Source of the DNA: Nemertoderma westbladi
Taxonomy: Eukaryota > Xenacoelomorpha > Nemertodermatida > Nemertodermatidae
Assembly (NCBI GenBank): GCA_032718475.1
Contig: JAUCBJ010000064.1
Location: 34,175-98,174, forward strand
Reading direction: 5' to 3'
Length of the DNA stretch: 64,000 nt
Shown here: positions 63,011 to 64,000 of the stretch, in pieces
Layout: each line of letters begins with the position of its first letter
Position numbering within the stretch: position 1 is the first letter of the stretch
The notes under the pieces: generated by a model
Told to the model about the DNA's origin: nothing
Databases searched by the model: none
Seen by the model: the letters and a program-made list of their open reading frames with translations, nothing else
Position numbers and translations under genes: made by a program

Positions 63011-64000
63011 AAGAAAAAAAATGTAACTGAAACAAGTCCAATCACTGGACCTGCCTGTGGATGCTTTGGTGAAAGAGGGAGGGGGTATTAGCCTATACCT
63101 ACTGTAGTAGCCTACCGTATCCTACCCTACACCCTACTTCCCTATCCTACAATACGTTATATACTTATTAATGGAAGCGGCTGAGTATATAGAGAAATAT
63201 ATAATCAATATATATTTGAGGGTATCTATGGAAACTTTAGGTGATAATCGAAAAATTTGAATTTGTTAGTTGAAATTTAAATAATTTCCCATATTGTCAG
63301 CCATATTAGATTATTCGTGTTGATGGATCTATGAAAATTAATTAAATTTAGATGCATTTAATTAATAATTATGCTTCTCTGATGACGAAAATATGCATTA
63401 TTTGCCTGATAATTTATCTTCGTTTTCGAAGACAATTATCAGCCATATATAAAGAATTGATAATATTTTACATAGTAATGGACCAAGCGGCTCGGCTGGT
63501 AAGGAAATGACCATATGCTGCGAATGCTCATCAGATTTACAAATCTGAAATTCCGGTTTCAAATTTCAGTTCCTAGTTACAGTACGAATTTAAATTCCCA
63601 GATACGAATTGTTCACAGTAGTAATAAGTCTTTCTTCTGGAAAGTGAATCTGAACCCTCAGTTACGTTCTAGGGCGGGCGTTCATAAAGTACTGTATGTC
63701 ACGCAAATTTTCCCGATTTTTGACCACCCCCCCCCCCCCTCCCCACCCCGCTCTGTTTCAAAATGTCACGCAAGCTCGAGCCCCACCTCTCTCCCCTCTG
63801 TCTCATTGGTAAATTTGTAATGCCCCCAAACAATACCCCGTCCCCCAAACAAGAAATATTTTATATCAATAATACACAATGTTTGTTATACCAAAATACA
63901 ATATAAATTCAAGCACTATCTACATTTCCCTTCCCCACTGACAAGACAAGTGGCCATCTATAGGTTTCTATGTCCTCCTCAATTTATCGATTATACTCAA
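63011..64000. other. Unassigned sequence to window end
   Basis: AT-rich, with a C-rich tract near 63727-63755 (TTTTGACCA followed by a C run). No protein similarity recognised. It may still belong to the insertion that starts at 62600. Confidence 0.35.

Overview
The window is metazoan nuclear DNA, AT-rich and dominated by transposable elements. Spliced zinc-finger exons of a GLIS (Gli-similar, Kruppel-like) transcription factor prove an animal genome. The mix of BEL/Pao LTR retrotransposons, CR1/L2-like LINEs, a Helentron-like element and a piggyBac-like element suggests a marine invertebrate. I cannot name the phylum from sequence alone. Apart from the GLIS pieces I see no certain host gene.

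Layout. 1-9.5 kb: two partial copies of the GLIS locus (minus strand, exons for fingers 2, 3 and 4) embedded in fragments of one LINE family. Copy 1 also carries a 1.5 kb Helentron-like insertion, for which copy 2 supplies the empty site. 9.5-11.7 kb and 26.2-26.7 kb: plus-strand LINE remains. The LINE ORF1 is split by a 14.5 kb BEL/Pao element (11692-26205, minus strand) with near-identical LTRs, an N-terminal coiled-coil extension, gag, pol, a 36-bp minisatellite and an extra ORF in the envelope position. 27.4-29.5 kb: a piggyBac-like non-autonomous element and a perfect 100-bp foldback. 29.6-37.5 kb: a decayed plus-strand LINE containing an intact minus-strand LINE (single ORF with signal-like N-terminus, 2A-like motif, PHD-type finger, endonuclease and reverse transcriptase). 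38.3-40.0 kb: the most GLIS-like exons (finger 5 and a C-terminal exon, joined by phase to a finger 3-4 exon). 40.0-42.9 kb: gypsy fragments around a probable solo LTR. 42.9-47.2 kb: a 30-bp minisatellite running into an L2-like LINE. 47.2-62.6 kb: a second, divergent BEL/Pao element (minus strand) that has lost protease, RT and RNase H but keeps gag, integrase, the N-terminal extension and the extra ORF. 62.6-64 kb: a further unidentified insertion with short tandem repeats.

The most unusual feature is the extra ORF shared by both BEL/Pao elements. Each copy carries the signature of a DEDDy 3'-5' exonuclease (D-x-E; K-[VI]-G-S-A-x-x-x-D; Y-x3-E), then three CCHC zinc knuckles and a related C-terminal domain. 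To my knowledge this is not a standard component of BEL/Pao elements. The two copies are strongly diverged but keep the same domain order, which argues for a selected function in the element's life cycle.
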